A stretch of 64,000 nucleotides of DNA. Origin: Linepithema humile. Its lineage: Eukaryota > Arthropoda > Insecta > Hymenoptera > Formicidae. The DNA lies in the NCBI RefSeq assembly GCF_040581485.1, contig NC_090128.1, positions 42,810,931 through 42,874,930 of the forward strand, in the 5' to 3' direction. Under the pieces are notes generated by a model, which did no database searches, had not been told where the DNA came from, and was given only the letters and a program-made list of their open reading frames with translations. A program made the translations under genes and the position numbers. Positions 25,101 to 36,600 of this stretch are shown here, one piece after another; position 1 is the stretch's first letter, and each line of letters opens with the position of its first letter.

Positions 25101-28100
25101 TATGTCCGTGGAAACAGTCCGACTCGATGGCCAATAAAGGTTACGTCGAACCTTCATAGACTTGTAACATCAATGAAAGTTTGTGACGTAAATATGTCTT
25201 AACGCTCTGCGAGAACCGTACTTTGGATAAAAATAGTTTGCTAAAGAATACGTCTTGCAATTTTAATTAAGTATGCCGATTACATAATTTTCATTACAAG
25301 TTTCTGGATAATAAAGCGATTTATTAAAATAATGAAATATAAATCTAAAAACGTGTGGAGCGAATAAAGTCTTTACTGTAACAACAACACCAATTTAGGT
25401 TGTTAAACTAAAAAATCACGAATAAAATTACGAGTATAAAGTTTCTATACTAAACATCCTACAAATTTGATGAAAAATTGATAACGGACTAGTGAGAGCT
25501 GTAACAGTATAGTTCTCTCATCTTCGGTTTCTGCAAACCCGATTCGCGTGGCTAAAGACGTTGTTACCAACCGCCAATCTAACCGGAGCAGACGGGAAAT
25601 AAAAAAAAAGGTGGTTAATCCGCTTTAAGCTCTTCCGGTTTTCTGCGGTAATAACAACAGGTTAAACCCACCGTCGCCAGTCGTCGGATGGCGAAGGATG
25701 GAAACCATAATGCAAACCAGCGGCGGTCCGCGTCGTAAGTTCAGCGTCGTCGCGCAATTATTAAGCTTCCGGGGAGAGCTGCTCGCGTTAAAAAATGTTT
25801 CTCTCTCTTTCGGACCGGAAAGAAAAGTAAAATATCAAAGGCGCTAGAGAGGTGCGAGAAAGAACCCCGACAATTTTCGTTTTTTTTTTTCCTTTTTTTT
25901 TTACTTGTTTCGCCGTGAGGATAAATTGGCGGAAATGCGAGTCTGGGAATAGGGAAGTTATAACGCACAGAGAAAGAGGGAAATGCATGGAAGAGCGCGA
26001 AATGCGCGAACCGGCATTTTTCCGCGGCAATCTCGTTACGGAGCCTCTGGAGCCTTGTTTCTTTCCGATCGCGGTACAAACAAGATTACGTAAATCCGAT
26101 TTACTAATTACGCTTTCGCCCAGCCCGTTTCTTATTAAGGTGTACTTTAATGGCACTTCAACACTTCTCGGTCGTTACGCGCCGTTGATTTCAGTTCTCG
26201 CTGCAAATGATACCACGTATTTGCCGTTGGAAAATTTTTATGAGCTACGAGAAGATATAGAAATGTACACGCATTATGTGTTATCTCAGTTTTAATAGCA
26301 AATCGTAGACGCGACAAAGAAAGAATTAACAGACAAGAATATCAAATGCGCGATAAATTATAAAGAGAAAATTCTTTTTATCGCAACAATTTAATTCCCC
26401 TTAATTTTATCTGAAAAAAGTTGTCTTACATTTATATTTTATATGTTATGTATTATTTATAAAAATTTTATGATTATATCTGCGGAAAGGGAAGGATATG
26501 CTGCACGCTGCCCGTTTCCATGTTAATCGGGAAAAATGCTGTAACTTCATTATACCGGTTTTATCAGAGAAAAATGAGGCGGTAGCCGCAACGAAGATGC
26601 TTCAAAAGGAAGCGGGTGAGAAGAATTAAAAAGATACGCTGCTGCTGCTGCTACAACAGCGTGTTTGAGTTAAGCGCTTCATTTATGATCCAAGTTCGCG
26701 CGATGGTGGATAATAACTAACGCACTTTGAGATAATGTAACCCTCGAGGGCAACTAAGGGCTCTGTTTTGCATCCGCTTATGCTACCGCGTTCCACGCTC
26801 GCTTATGCTACGGCGTACAACGATATACGTCATATACTTTGTGTTAGCGCCAAAAAAAGTTTTTATCGTTAACGGATCAAATAAAGGATGGCGAAGCTTC
26901 TCCGGAATGGAGAAATGAAATATACAAGCTTCATTCTTTACGTTACGGCGTGAAAGAGAGGATTGCATATTTTATTGGTCGGTTACGAGGAAACGGCCAA
27001 CTTTACCTACCGTTTCCTTCACGTGGCGACGATATTACTTTGGGCTCGATCAAAGGGAGAGAAATAAAGTCGCACCCTTGTAAAGGCGCTTTACTTCTTT
27101 TTATATACATATAGGCATAATATATGGGAAGTAACGCTAACAGTGTGATAACGCCTTGCATGAAATTTTGCGAGATCTATAATTTGTGTGTGTAAGTGAC
27201 TTTTGTGAATTCTTAAATATTCTTGGAAATCAACCGACCTGAAGAATGCGTCGACAAAGTACGTTCTTTATTGAAGTAACTCGGAATAACGTCGCATTTC
27301 TGGGTCAATCAACAAATTTCCTCCGAAAGCAGCCGAATAGAATCAAACGAAATCTGCGATAAGAGCGACAAGAGACACATTTTTCAGGAAATCCTTTCCG
27401 CATGCTATCCTAAAAAGGACATTCGCGTTTACATCTACTTCAAAGAGCAGCTGCCTCTTTGATAAAATTGCAAGAGCCTCCGTCAAGCTTTGTTAACGTC
27501 GACTTAGCGGGTGTCGGGTTTACATAATCCGGAGACAAAAGAAAATAAGCTCGCGAAGTAGTTGTTGTGTGTCCTTGCCAAAGCACGATAGCGTCGAAAC
27601 GCTTTTATTTATTCCACAATCGTGCGTGCCGACCCTCTTCGGAAAGAAAGAGCTTGCGCAAGTCCCGGGCAGTAATGAGGTTTCAACTAGCAGCGAGCTA
27701 ACTGGAAGTCGTTTCTTCGAATCACGATGCTGCGAGCTTTCACGCGCGTTTGCCAGGCAGAAATTGGTTACGAGCAATGACTGGCAATCGGAAAAACGAG
27801 CGTTCGCAATCAAGGCCGCGTAAATTTCAGTTCCTGTACCGTTTTCCCGCGCTTAATGAAGGACGATTATAAGCAAAGAGAAGTGAGTGAACTTGTTATT
27901 CGTTGCTCGCGCGACTTCTTATACGCCGTGTAACTATTTCCGTAATACATTCTTGAATCAAAAAATTTTCAGATATTGCCAATGATATATTGCTAGAGTA
28001 ACTCAACGTCAATACTTATTTTATTTACTGACAGTCAAGACAGCATTTACTCCTAATTACAAGAAATTAAATTGCAGTTTAAAGTAAGCATTCTATCGAT

Positions 28101-28483
28101 GCAGTTAAATAATTTTGTTTACTTTGACTTAAGTGAAGTTATTTTTTGTAAAATATCATAAAACTTAATTAAGCTCCGAAGCTTTTAACGTTAAATAAGA
28201 TATAATGGCGCACTTGAACGTTTAATAAAATGAATATGAAGATTTGTAATGAAAGATATTTCATATGCATGTACGTAGCTACGTCAAAAGCGAGAGCAAT
28301 AATGCTCGACGCAGAAAGAACGATAAAACGAGATAAGAGATACGCAGAATTCTCTTGTCAGAAATATTATTTTGGTTTGCGGAGCGTGAAGAAGAAAACT
28401 TCGCATCGGCAAACGTTTTTGATTTGGCGTAACGTTTCTGCTTCGCGGATGAGAAATCGTAAATCTAGACGCGGTAAAATACC

Positions 28484-28915
28484 ATGTTCTCTCTACCTTG
28501 TTTAGAGATAAATTTCATGCGAATGGAGAACGGACGAGGGTCGTCGCAAAGACGAGAAGGTAGCCCAGGCATTCGATTTCAATTCGCGAGAGGAGTCTTG
28601 CATGACTTGAATGAAATCTGCCGGAGATCAGACGCTCTAAAGGAAATACTTGAAAGACTCGGACGGTTTGAAAGACTTAGCTTTAACTTCCGCGATGAGC
28701 AAGAAATATTCTCGTCGTCGGTCCAGAATGCAGAGAGGGAACCCGACGGCAATATGAGGCAACTCGCGAGAGCGACTTTGATCGAGACAATCGGACAAAT
28801 TCCTTTGCGTAATGCGCTGTCTTTGTCTTGGAAGTTACGAATAGTAGAGGGAATGAATGGGATTTATAGAAACTGTGTGACGAGAACGCGGGATAACGGA
28901 CTGCTATTACTTTGA
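28484..28915 (+). CDS. Unrecognised open reading frame, 143 residues, doubtful
   Basis: This frame lies in a moderately GC-rich stretch and gives a polar, arginine- and glutamate-rich peptide with segments such as DALKEILERLGRFERLSF that could be helical. No domain, signal peptide or membrane segment is recognised and no splice structure stands out. It overlaps the end of another open frame (28230-28505). It is listed because it is long for this AT-rich DNA, is not a simple-repeat frame, and has no rival open frame of comparable length on the other strand. Chance is the more likely explanation. Confidence 0.15.
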   Translation: MFSLPCLEINFMRMENGRGSSQRREGSPGIRFQFARGVLHDLNEICRRSDALKEILERLGRFERLSFNFRDEQEIFSSSVQNAEREPDGNMRQLARATLIETIGQIPLRNALSLSWKLRIVEGMNGIYRNCVTRTRDNGLLLL

Positions 28916-29530
28916 ACGCATTTTAAGGAAGCTTTTGTGTCGCAGCTTCTTTTGGCGAGTTTATTTGCGCGGTTGCGGATCATAATAACCGCGTTATCTC
29001 TCGATCAATTTCATGTAAACTATATGTTTAAGTGGATTTTTAACATGTACAAGGTCTTTTTTTCTATATATTTTTATTAAGAATTCAAAATATTTACAGT
29101 TGAATATCTGCAAATGAAAATGAAATATTAATTCCAATATGTTTAGAAATTAAATTACTTAAAGAAAGATAAAAGAAAATTAATCACGAAATTAACGAGT
29201 ACCATTGTACATCAGGTTATATCGCGATCTTTACTTTCTAGTAGTATAAGTAAATGACTACATATACGTTATGCGTGATTATAAACGGTTCTTCTTGATT
29301 AAAATCTATCGTGACTAAAATCGATGGTGGCACACTTCCGACGCCTTCCTTCTCGCTTCTTCCGTCGTAGCGAAACAGTTTTCAATGCGCCAGGTGCTGT
29401 TGATAAATGGCACGGAAACGTCCGTGATGCAGTCTCAACTATGAGATGTCAAACTCCATTGGCAACGTAACGACTCAGTCGTTGTAACGACGGAAATTGA
29501 CGACGCGCCGACGAGAGATACAGAAGAAGA

Positions 29531-29749
<219 letters not shown>

Positions 29750-30895
29750 GAAGAGGAAGATGACGAGATAACGCGTTTCGAAAACGCGTTGCGAAACTCA
29801 AACTGCGGTATCGGAAGCAGCTGCGATTGACATCGACGGTTAGGTCAATTTTCTAGAACACGTAATGTTTAATAAATCTGTGCACATGTATTAGCTATCA
29901 ATTGGAGATGGATTTTTCTAACAAAGGCTCGATTCTTACAAGACATATCATTACTCTCTAATTTAGTGTGAAAGAAAGATTAATAATTAAAAAGAATATT
30001 ATCATATCAATTTGCAATGTTATTGTAAAAAGTTTGCGCGGCCTCCTCACCTGGGATATGAAAATTAAGATTTATTCTTCATTCCGACGAATCTACCGCG
30101 CCGGGATCATAACTCATGGACGCAATATGGACCGCGAGAGCTTTACGAGAGTCGGCTTGCTCTTTGAGGTCTTAACTTGCAAGCCGAAATTCGCGCGTCA
30201 TTAAATCTTAACACGCGGGACTGTAAATTGCGGACGCTGGCTAGGCATTGCGAGAAGCAAGCGAGGTCTCTCTATATTCCGCTCGATGGACCTTTAACGA
30301 CAACGGCCTTCGCACTTAAACCCAACACGCTTGTGATCCCCGCCCCGCATTCACACGCGCAACCACCACGTATCTGCAGTCACTCGCTTCCTCAAAATTA
30401 ACCTGATACCTGCTGCATTATGATCTATAGTTACGGCTGAATTAACAGGCAATCATTATAACCAGTTCGGAATAAATTTTCTCACTGCATGCACGGATGA
30501 CAATTTCGCGTGGCTGAAGGAAATCACTGTATTGTCTATAATCCAACTTATGTTAACGATGTTGTGATTTCGACAACTACTAGCGGACTCGTGCAATGTC
30601 TCGTAATTCTTATGATATCATCAAATAAAAAATGTGTAAGATTAGTTTTATTGATAAAATATAATGCGATTTAAAAATAAATTCTTGCACTGCAAGGTAA
30701 AATGATAATTGCAGAGAGAATATAAGTCATATAAGATAAATATTTTCTTATTCACGTTTCATGTACTGTCATAATTTGCCTTTTTTCTTTTCATATTATA
30801 TTATTATATTTAATTATTTATTACTTATAATGACTAAAATATAACTCGTGTTAAAAATATCATACTTTCCTTGCCTTTCTATTAAAGTTAAGAAC

Positions 30896-30982
30896 TTTAA
30901 TCCGGCTGGGAAACATCATTCTACAATATCGCAATAACTTTATGCAAGTTCTACTATCTGTGTATGTACAGCAAAGTGAATT
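30896..30982 (+). repeat. Upstream copy of an approximately 80-bp direct duplication 5' of the Beat-like exon
   Basis: This copy shares TTTAATCCG, CTGGGAAACAT, CGCAATAACTTTATGCA and CTATCTGTGTATGT with 31471-31548. There are about six substitutions and a 9-base difference between the copies. It does not encode a recognised product. Confidence 0.85.
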
Positions 30983-31470
30983 CGTTTCGAGTTTCGGAGG
31001 GAACTTCGGGATCGCCCGTGCATTCGCACGAAACTCTCGGTGGCGTTCACCTCGACCCCACCTGACCCCTCCGGTAACCGCGTATTTATTTTCGCGCTTA
31101 GCACACGCCACCCTTTTACCGTCCAGGCTCGCACTCAGCTGACAGACGCGGATGGTAATTGCAAGGCGACTGCGGACTATAAACGTCGTCCTTCGTGTCC
31201 ATGTGCGCTCGCGGATTAACGAAATAGGACTCCGAAATGGCGCAAACTACTGCCACGTGAGATTAAGAACCCCATTTGTGGTCAGAGATGAAACCGAGCT
31301 TGAGAGTACATTTTATGAAAGCCGTATTATTTTTCGAAACATGTATAATCATTCCGAATTTCAGTAATCAGTAAATTAAAAAATATAATGTCGTTTAATG
31401 AGTGAAATCACGAATCAAGAAGAACCTGGCCGAAGCTAATAAAAGAAATCTAGAAATAAAATTTCTGAAT

Positions 31471-31548
31471 TTTAATCCGACTGGGAAACATTATTCGCAA
31501 TAACTTTATGCAGGTTTTACTATCTGTGTATGTGCAGCAAAGTGAATT
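31471..31548 (+). repeat. Downstream copy of the duplication, 200 bp before the Beat-like exon
   Basis: This is the second copy of the block at 30896-30982, in the same orientation and 575 bp further on. It ends 200 bp before the exon at 31749. It is shorter by nine bases after CATTATT. Confidence 0.85.
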
Positions 31549-31748
31549 TGAAAATAGCACTTTATATTCTTGCTTCATATAATTTTGACACGTATAAGAT
31601 TTGTAATTTGCTTGAAATATGCATTTTTGTCGTAATATTAAATTAAATTAATTTTCTTTAGACTTTCCTCTGTTTAAATCATTTTTTCCATCTATCATGT
31701 GTCATTTGCTTTGCAGAATTTGTAAATAGACTTGTATTCTTGTTACAG

Positions 31749-31954
31749 TGACCAAGGATATCAAAGTGGATTTTGATATGCCGAAGGAAGCCGAGGTTGG
31801 TTCCACGATCGAGTTGAAGTGCAAATGGAAAATAATGCATAGAAGCAAGCTTTATTCAGTTAAATGGTACAAGGACGATCATGAGTTTTTCCAATATCTG
31901 CCAGACGGTAAACAGAAGATGCAGACATTTTCCAGGCCCGGAGTCAACGTCGAG
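31749..31954 (+). CDS. Beaten path-like (Beat family) gene, exon for first half of Ig domain 1
   Basis: This is an internal coding exon of 206 nt encoding 68 full residues. Seen: a pyrimidine-rich acceptor ending in TTACAG and a donor GAG|GTATGT. It starts in phase 1 (its first two bases complete a split codon) and ends in phase 0. The peptide has the Ig B-strand cysteine in ELKCKW (residue 24) and the C-strand tryptophan in LYSVKWYKD (residue 39). These are followed by HEFFQYLP and a GVNV stretch, the hallmark order of insect Beat first Ig domains. Known for the family: Beat proteins bind Side-family receptors and guide motor axons and synaptic partner choice; they are secreted or membrane-attached. 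The next exon, 12.4 kb away, completes the domain in frame. The KWYKDD-EFFQY form, rather than KGRREFYRY, argues against the Beat-I/II type, but the paralogue cannot be fixed from memory. The initiator and signal peptide are not in this exon. Confidence 0.9.
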
Positions 31955-32886
31955 GTATGTTCCTTATGTTTGTTTGGTAGAAATTCTTAAAATTGTTCAA
32001 TCGCGGTAATCAACACTTGATCTAATCTGCATCTGTGTAGTTATGTAAACTATTTTTTTTTTTACATTTCTACAGCGTAAGCTAAGATTTTGTAGCAATT
32101 TTCAAACAATTTTCAAAAAATAGATGTCCACTGCCTTTCTCTCGGCGTATAAATCTTTGCGCCAGTAGCGATCATAATTCAAATAACAATGCAATCACAA
32201 TTGTCTCAGTGCCATCACAATCTTATTTGTATTAAAAGATATTTCTTTTTTTAATAATGCATAACAAAACAATATACAATATAATAATAATAAATTAAGA
32301 GAATTAGAATGTACGGTACATTGAAGGCATTAATAGCAGCCGAAGAAGATTATCGTGGCTCGGTTCTTTCCGATTATCGGAGCACTCTGCAGAATTTGTT
32401 TGGTACTATCGAAAGCAGAACAAGTGATTCTTCTCGTGAATCTGGCGAAGCGTCCATCCCTATTCATGCGTTTTGAGGTCGGTGAAATTCTCGTTCGTCG
32501 TTTCGCGATGCAAGCGAAATTCCTTAAAACGCCATTCGGAAACTCAGCACCGTCGGGTTCTTTCGCCGACTGTACGTAAGATTCGATGCAATCAATCTTC
32601 CCCGTTCGCCATCTCCGCCCCCTTCCTTCTCTACGCTTCCAGCGGCGAGACACGAAAAGCTCGAGAGCACGCGAGTCCTCGATAAGATGAACGAAGTAGG
32701 ACCAGCAGCGGAGCAGCGGCGACGTGTGAGGATTCGTACACAGGTTTCCGCGATTTTGATCGGCGGCGCGACCATGAGCAGACGGCACCATCGCGTACCG
32801 ATGTAATTCATCTTCCTCGTGCTGCTGGCTGGCCGGCAAAACGTTTGGGGTAGTGCCTGCAGACCGCGTTCTTGCGTTGGTACAAA

Positions 32887-33085
32887 CGAGGCGCGAGTTC
32901 ATCTCGCCATTGCCGCCGCCGCCGCCGCCACCACCGCTGTGATGCTACATCATCTTCTTCGCAGCTTCGTGCAAGCTGTCAGCCGCCGCGAGCTATCGCC
33001 TCCGAATAAAAGAAAAGCGAGAGATACGGTGAATAGTCTTTCGCACGTGCTACATTGATGACACCGCGTAATCCAGTCGGATTGG
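32887..33085 (+). repeat. First copy of a diverged intronic duplication
   Basis: This block shares GGCGCGA.TTCATC, AAGCTGTCAGCCGC (exact at 32973-32986) and GAAT.GTCTTTC followed by TTGAT with 33463-33616, in the same order and at similar spacing. It contains a short GCC/GCT-rich run near 32909-32940 that the second copy lacks. Confidence 0.6.
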
Positions 33086-33462
33086 TATCGGATCGATAAA
33101 AAAGATTGCATTGACACGCGGAAAAAGAATCAACGTCATCTTGTGACTTGAGATTTGTATAATTAGAGCTGAAAAACTAGCTCGGTATATGCAGAATATG
33201 AAATCTGAAAAATCGATACAAATCATCAAATATTATGTCTCTAAAATATATTCTTTCGGTGATTTCGTTTATTCCATATAATATTTTTCTTTCTTCCGTT
33301 TTTAATTTGCAAAATGTCGTTAGCTACTTTTATTATAAATTATCCGCGCAACAGATTTCTTATATTATCTTATATTATAATTATGCTAAACCATTATTTG
33401 TGTGCGTGCATGCGTATGTGTATGCATTGAACCATATTAAATAGGATTCGCGTTGATATAAA

Positions 33463-33616
33463 TGGGGCGCGAATTCATCATTTTCCTGTAGTAAGCTGTC
33501 AGCCGCGCGACGAGGTATCTTTATCCGGAGTTCATTAAAGGGAGGTGAGACTGCAGGTCGCTGAATGGTCTTTCATATATATCACGTTGATAGTATCGCA
33601 TTAGATGTGGTCAGGT
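33463..33616 (+). repeat. Second copy of the diverged intronic duplication
   Basis: This copy carries the same ordered anchors as 32887-33085, including the exact AAGCTGTCAGCCGC at 33493-33506. It lies about 520-575 bp downstream in the first part of the Beat-like intron. It is more AT-rich and lacks the GCC run. Confidence 0.6.
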
Positions 33617-36600
33617 TGCACGGATCACAGTAGCGAACGGATAAAAATAAAAAAAAGATTATATGATAAATTTGCGACATTAAATCGAAAGGCGCGTAAA
33701 AATAAATAAAATATACGAGCGCTTTTCTTTATTTTTATTTTAATATCAATTTCACGTCTTACTTTGCTTGTTCATAAGGTGACCATTTTCACTTGCGTTC
33801 CATCTATCTGATTATAAAATAACTTGTCATTTTTATCTAAATTTTGCGTTGTTTGATAAAACTTTAATAATTCGTTGTATATATAAAAATCTTTATGATT
33901 CCTAAGAGTTTTGCAGATATTTTACAATAAAATCAAGACAAAAATAGTATATTTAATTGCAACGTCTAAAGATATAATTATATCTGCTGTTACGTCCTTA
34001 CTTAAGGATCGTAATTGGTGTGACACACAGGTGAGAATTTAAAGAACTGACCCTGTGAATCGAACGGTTTGTTTTCTGGAAAACGCGACTATGAAAGTCA
34101 CTTTACTCCGCTGTACAGATGCCGTTCGGTGGTTCGCTTTTAGGTCTGAGATAGCGATCTCAATTACTTGGGACGGAACCCGTGCAATCTTTAAGGTTCA
34201 GAGATTTCCTGCTGTTTTGACTATAATAAGCAAAAAATTTCAAGTGTCAGATATGGTGAGATTGTTTTCTGCTTCGAACGTGATAACGAAAATCAAGCGT
34301 CGGAGATAATGAAAACTGTTTCCTGTTTCCTTCCGTTTTTGAATTTATCTAGACACCTCAAACGAGCGTTGCTATCACCGGAGTGTTCAATGAGATATTA
34401 CTCCCTAGTCTGAAATATCCATCTGACATTTGGTTTTTGTTTTCCTTTTTTCCCCTTTTTTTACATCTCTTTGGTGATATTTCGGAAAGAAAGAGCGTGG
34501 AGTACGTAGGACGTGCATTTTAGTAATAATTCTGAAAAACGCAGTTCCTAAAGAAGGTTCTTTATATATTTATAAGCTTTTCGATAACGTTCATTGGTTT
34601 AATTTATATCTCGCGAAGAGACTAAAAGGCGATCCATATTTTAGAGACGCCTCGAGAGCTGGATTAATCTGTAGAAATGCACGTGTAAAGTAAAATTCAA
34701 TCACCGGTATATAATTACGGTAGCTTCTATAACGTTAAGCGCACGATCCTTTCACCTGTCGTTAACATCCTTGACAGAATCGATTCCGAGCGCAACGCAT
34801 TCACCGCATCCTTCTGCCGATATCAACGAGACAGGAGCTGAATCTGAGGATACGTCATTTTCTCTAGAATCCTCGATATACTGATGGATTCGCCTGTCGG
34901 CATTCTCCGTAGGAAACGAGATCGCGCTAGAGCAAGGGAGAGCGTGAAAAGACGTTGAATAGCGTATCGACACGACGGATAGCGTAGATGTCTCCTATAT
35001 AAATGCAGAATTATATTTTATTCCGGTAAAGTATATTTTTGATTTATTTATCCGTTTTAGTAAAGTGACACGCGTGCGCTACGTAATGAATCATGTTTGA
35101 TGTATTACATTTGTACATCTTTCTTCGCCGCGCGCGTTTTCAGAATATTATATTTATAAAGGTTTAGAAGAGGAATTTTTTACGACAGTTCAAACGGTAG
35201 ATACATACAGTATAAAGTATGTTTAAAAAATAATGGAATTAATTTTTGCTTAATCTTTTAGTGTAAAAGTTATCTACATCGCAATTAGTAACGTTTCGAA
35301 GATATATTTTTAAAGCTTTATTGTTAAAGCTTTAACAAATTACGTAAGTAAATTGTTTATGTGAAAAATTAAAAAAAAAATTATCTTTTAATAATTATTT
35401 AATAAAATAATGATAATTGAGGGAAATTTCTCAATTATCTCACTGATCCATAATAAGTGCTGTATTAATATAACATAACAGTGTAATATTATTTGTAAAT
35501 TTTAACAAAATAATTCTTGATGTCGAACGCGATGTCAGTAAAAACACGAGCAAATTCAGAAGCTATTTCATATTACGGTATGTTATCTTTTTCTGGGATT
35601 TCCACTGGTCTTCGATTCTCTCTCGCTTCGGTATTTCCAGTCCCTTCTCCATTGAGGATCGAATGTTTCGAAGAATGCAATCCACCAGATTGTACTCCAA
35701 TATTCTACAAATGACGTTCCTCGATTCAGCATCCTCTCCCTTCCATAAGTCGAAACATCACGTAGGGTACTATTTTCGAGGTATAACACACATACATACA
35801 AGATCAGTTTTCGCGAATAAATAAATCGAATACCCTAAAATTCTACGAACGGTTTTTAAACTAAAATACAACCAAATTGAGTTTAATTTAAAATCGAATT
35901 GGTAAAAACTTCATAAGTTCAGCTCCAGAAATCTTGCCAACTCGCTATCTCGTAAATTATTTTTAGTTAGTCGATTGAATCATAAAAAAAACATACACTC
36001 ACAATTTATTTTTATAGTATAAATTTAAAAAAAAATATTTAAAAAATTGATGTACATATCAAATAAGGTTTTACATCTCATTAAAATTTACAGTGCTTCA
36101 AACATTTAATTTACGCCACTTTCGAAATAACCGAGTCAATTAAATGGAATGTACAGCTATCTGATAATTATTTTTAAAAGTTGAGTTACGACTCTGATAA
36201 TTGTCAACTCAACATCTCCATTTAATGGGGCAAATCGGAACAAAGTATGAGCATTCTGGTATAACAGCGGCTAAGGCAAACAGAACTATTAAAATGGAGA
36301 TTCCTTTGTGCACATCGCGAAGGGGAGAAGTTCCGCAAGATTTTCGGCACGTCGTACACTCGGCGCAGGCCAAAAACAAGGTCAGTAGCAACGATAGTTT
36401 GACGATAGTTTGAGGATAGTTTCGAGCGAGATCACCCTCGAAACTTTCGAGCGATTCGCGAGCTGGATAATACTCTTTTCTCGCGTTTTTTTTTTCCTCT
36501 TCTCTCTTTTTTTTTCTCCGTCATTTTTTAAACTTTTCTCCGCTGGGAGAACGTGAGTTTTGCCCGCATGCGCGCGCGATTATTTGCGCAGAAATTTAAA

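Noticed and set aside
36180..36213. A small hairpin GTTGAGTT/AACTCAAC considered as a microRNA
   Set aside because: The stem is too short (8 bp) for a microRNA precursor.
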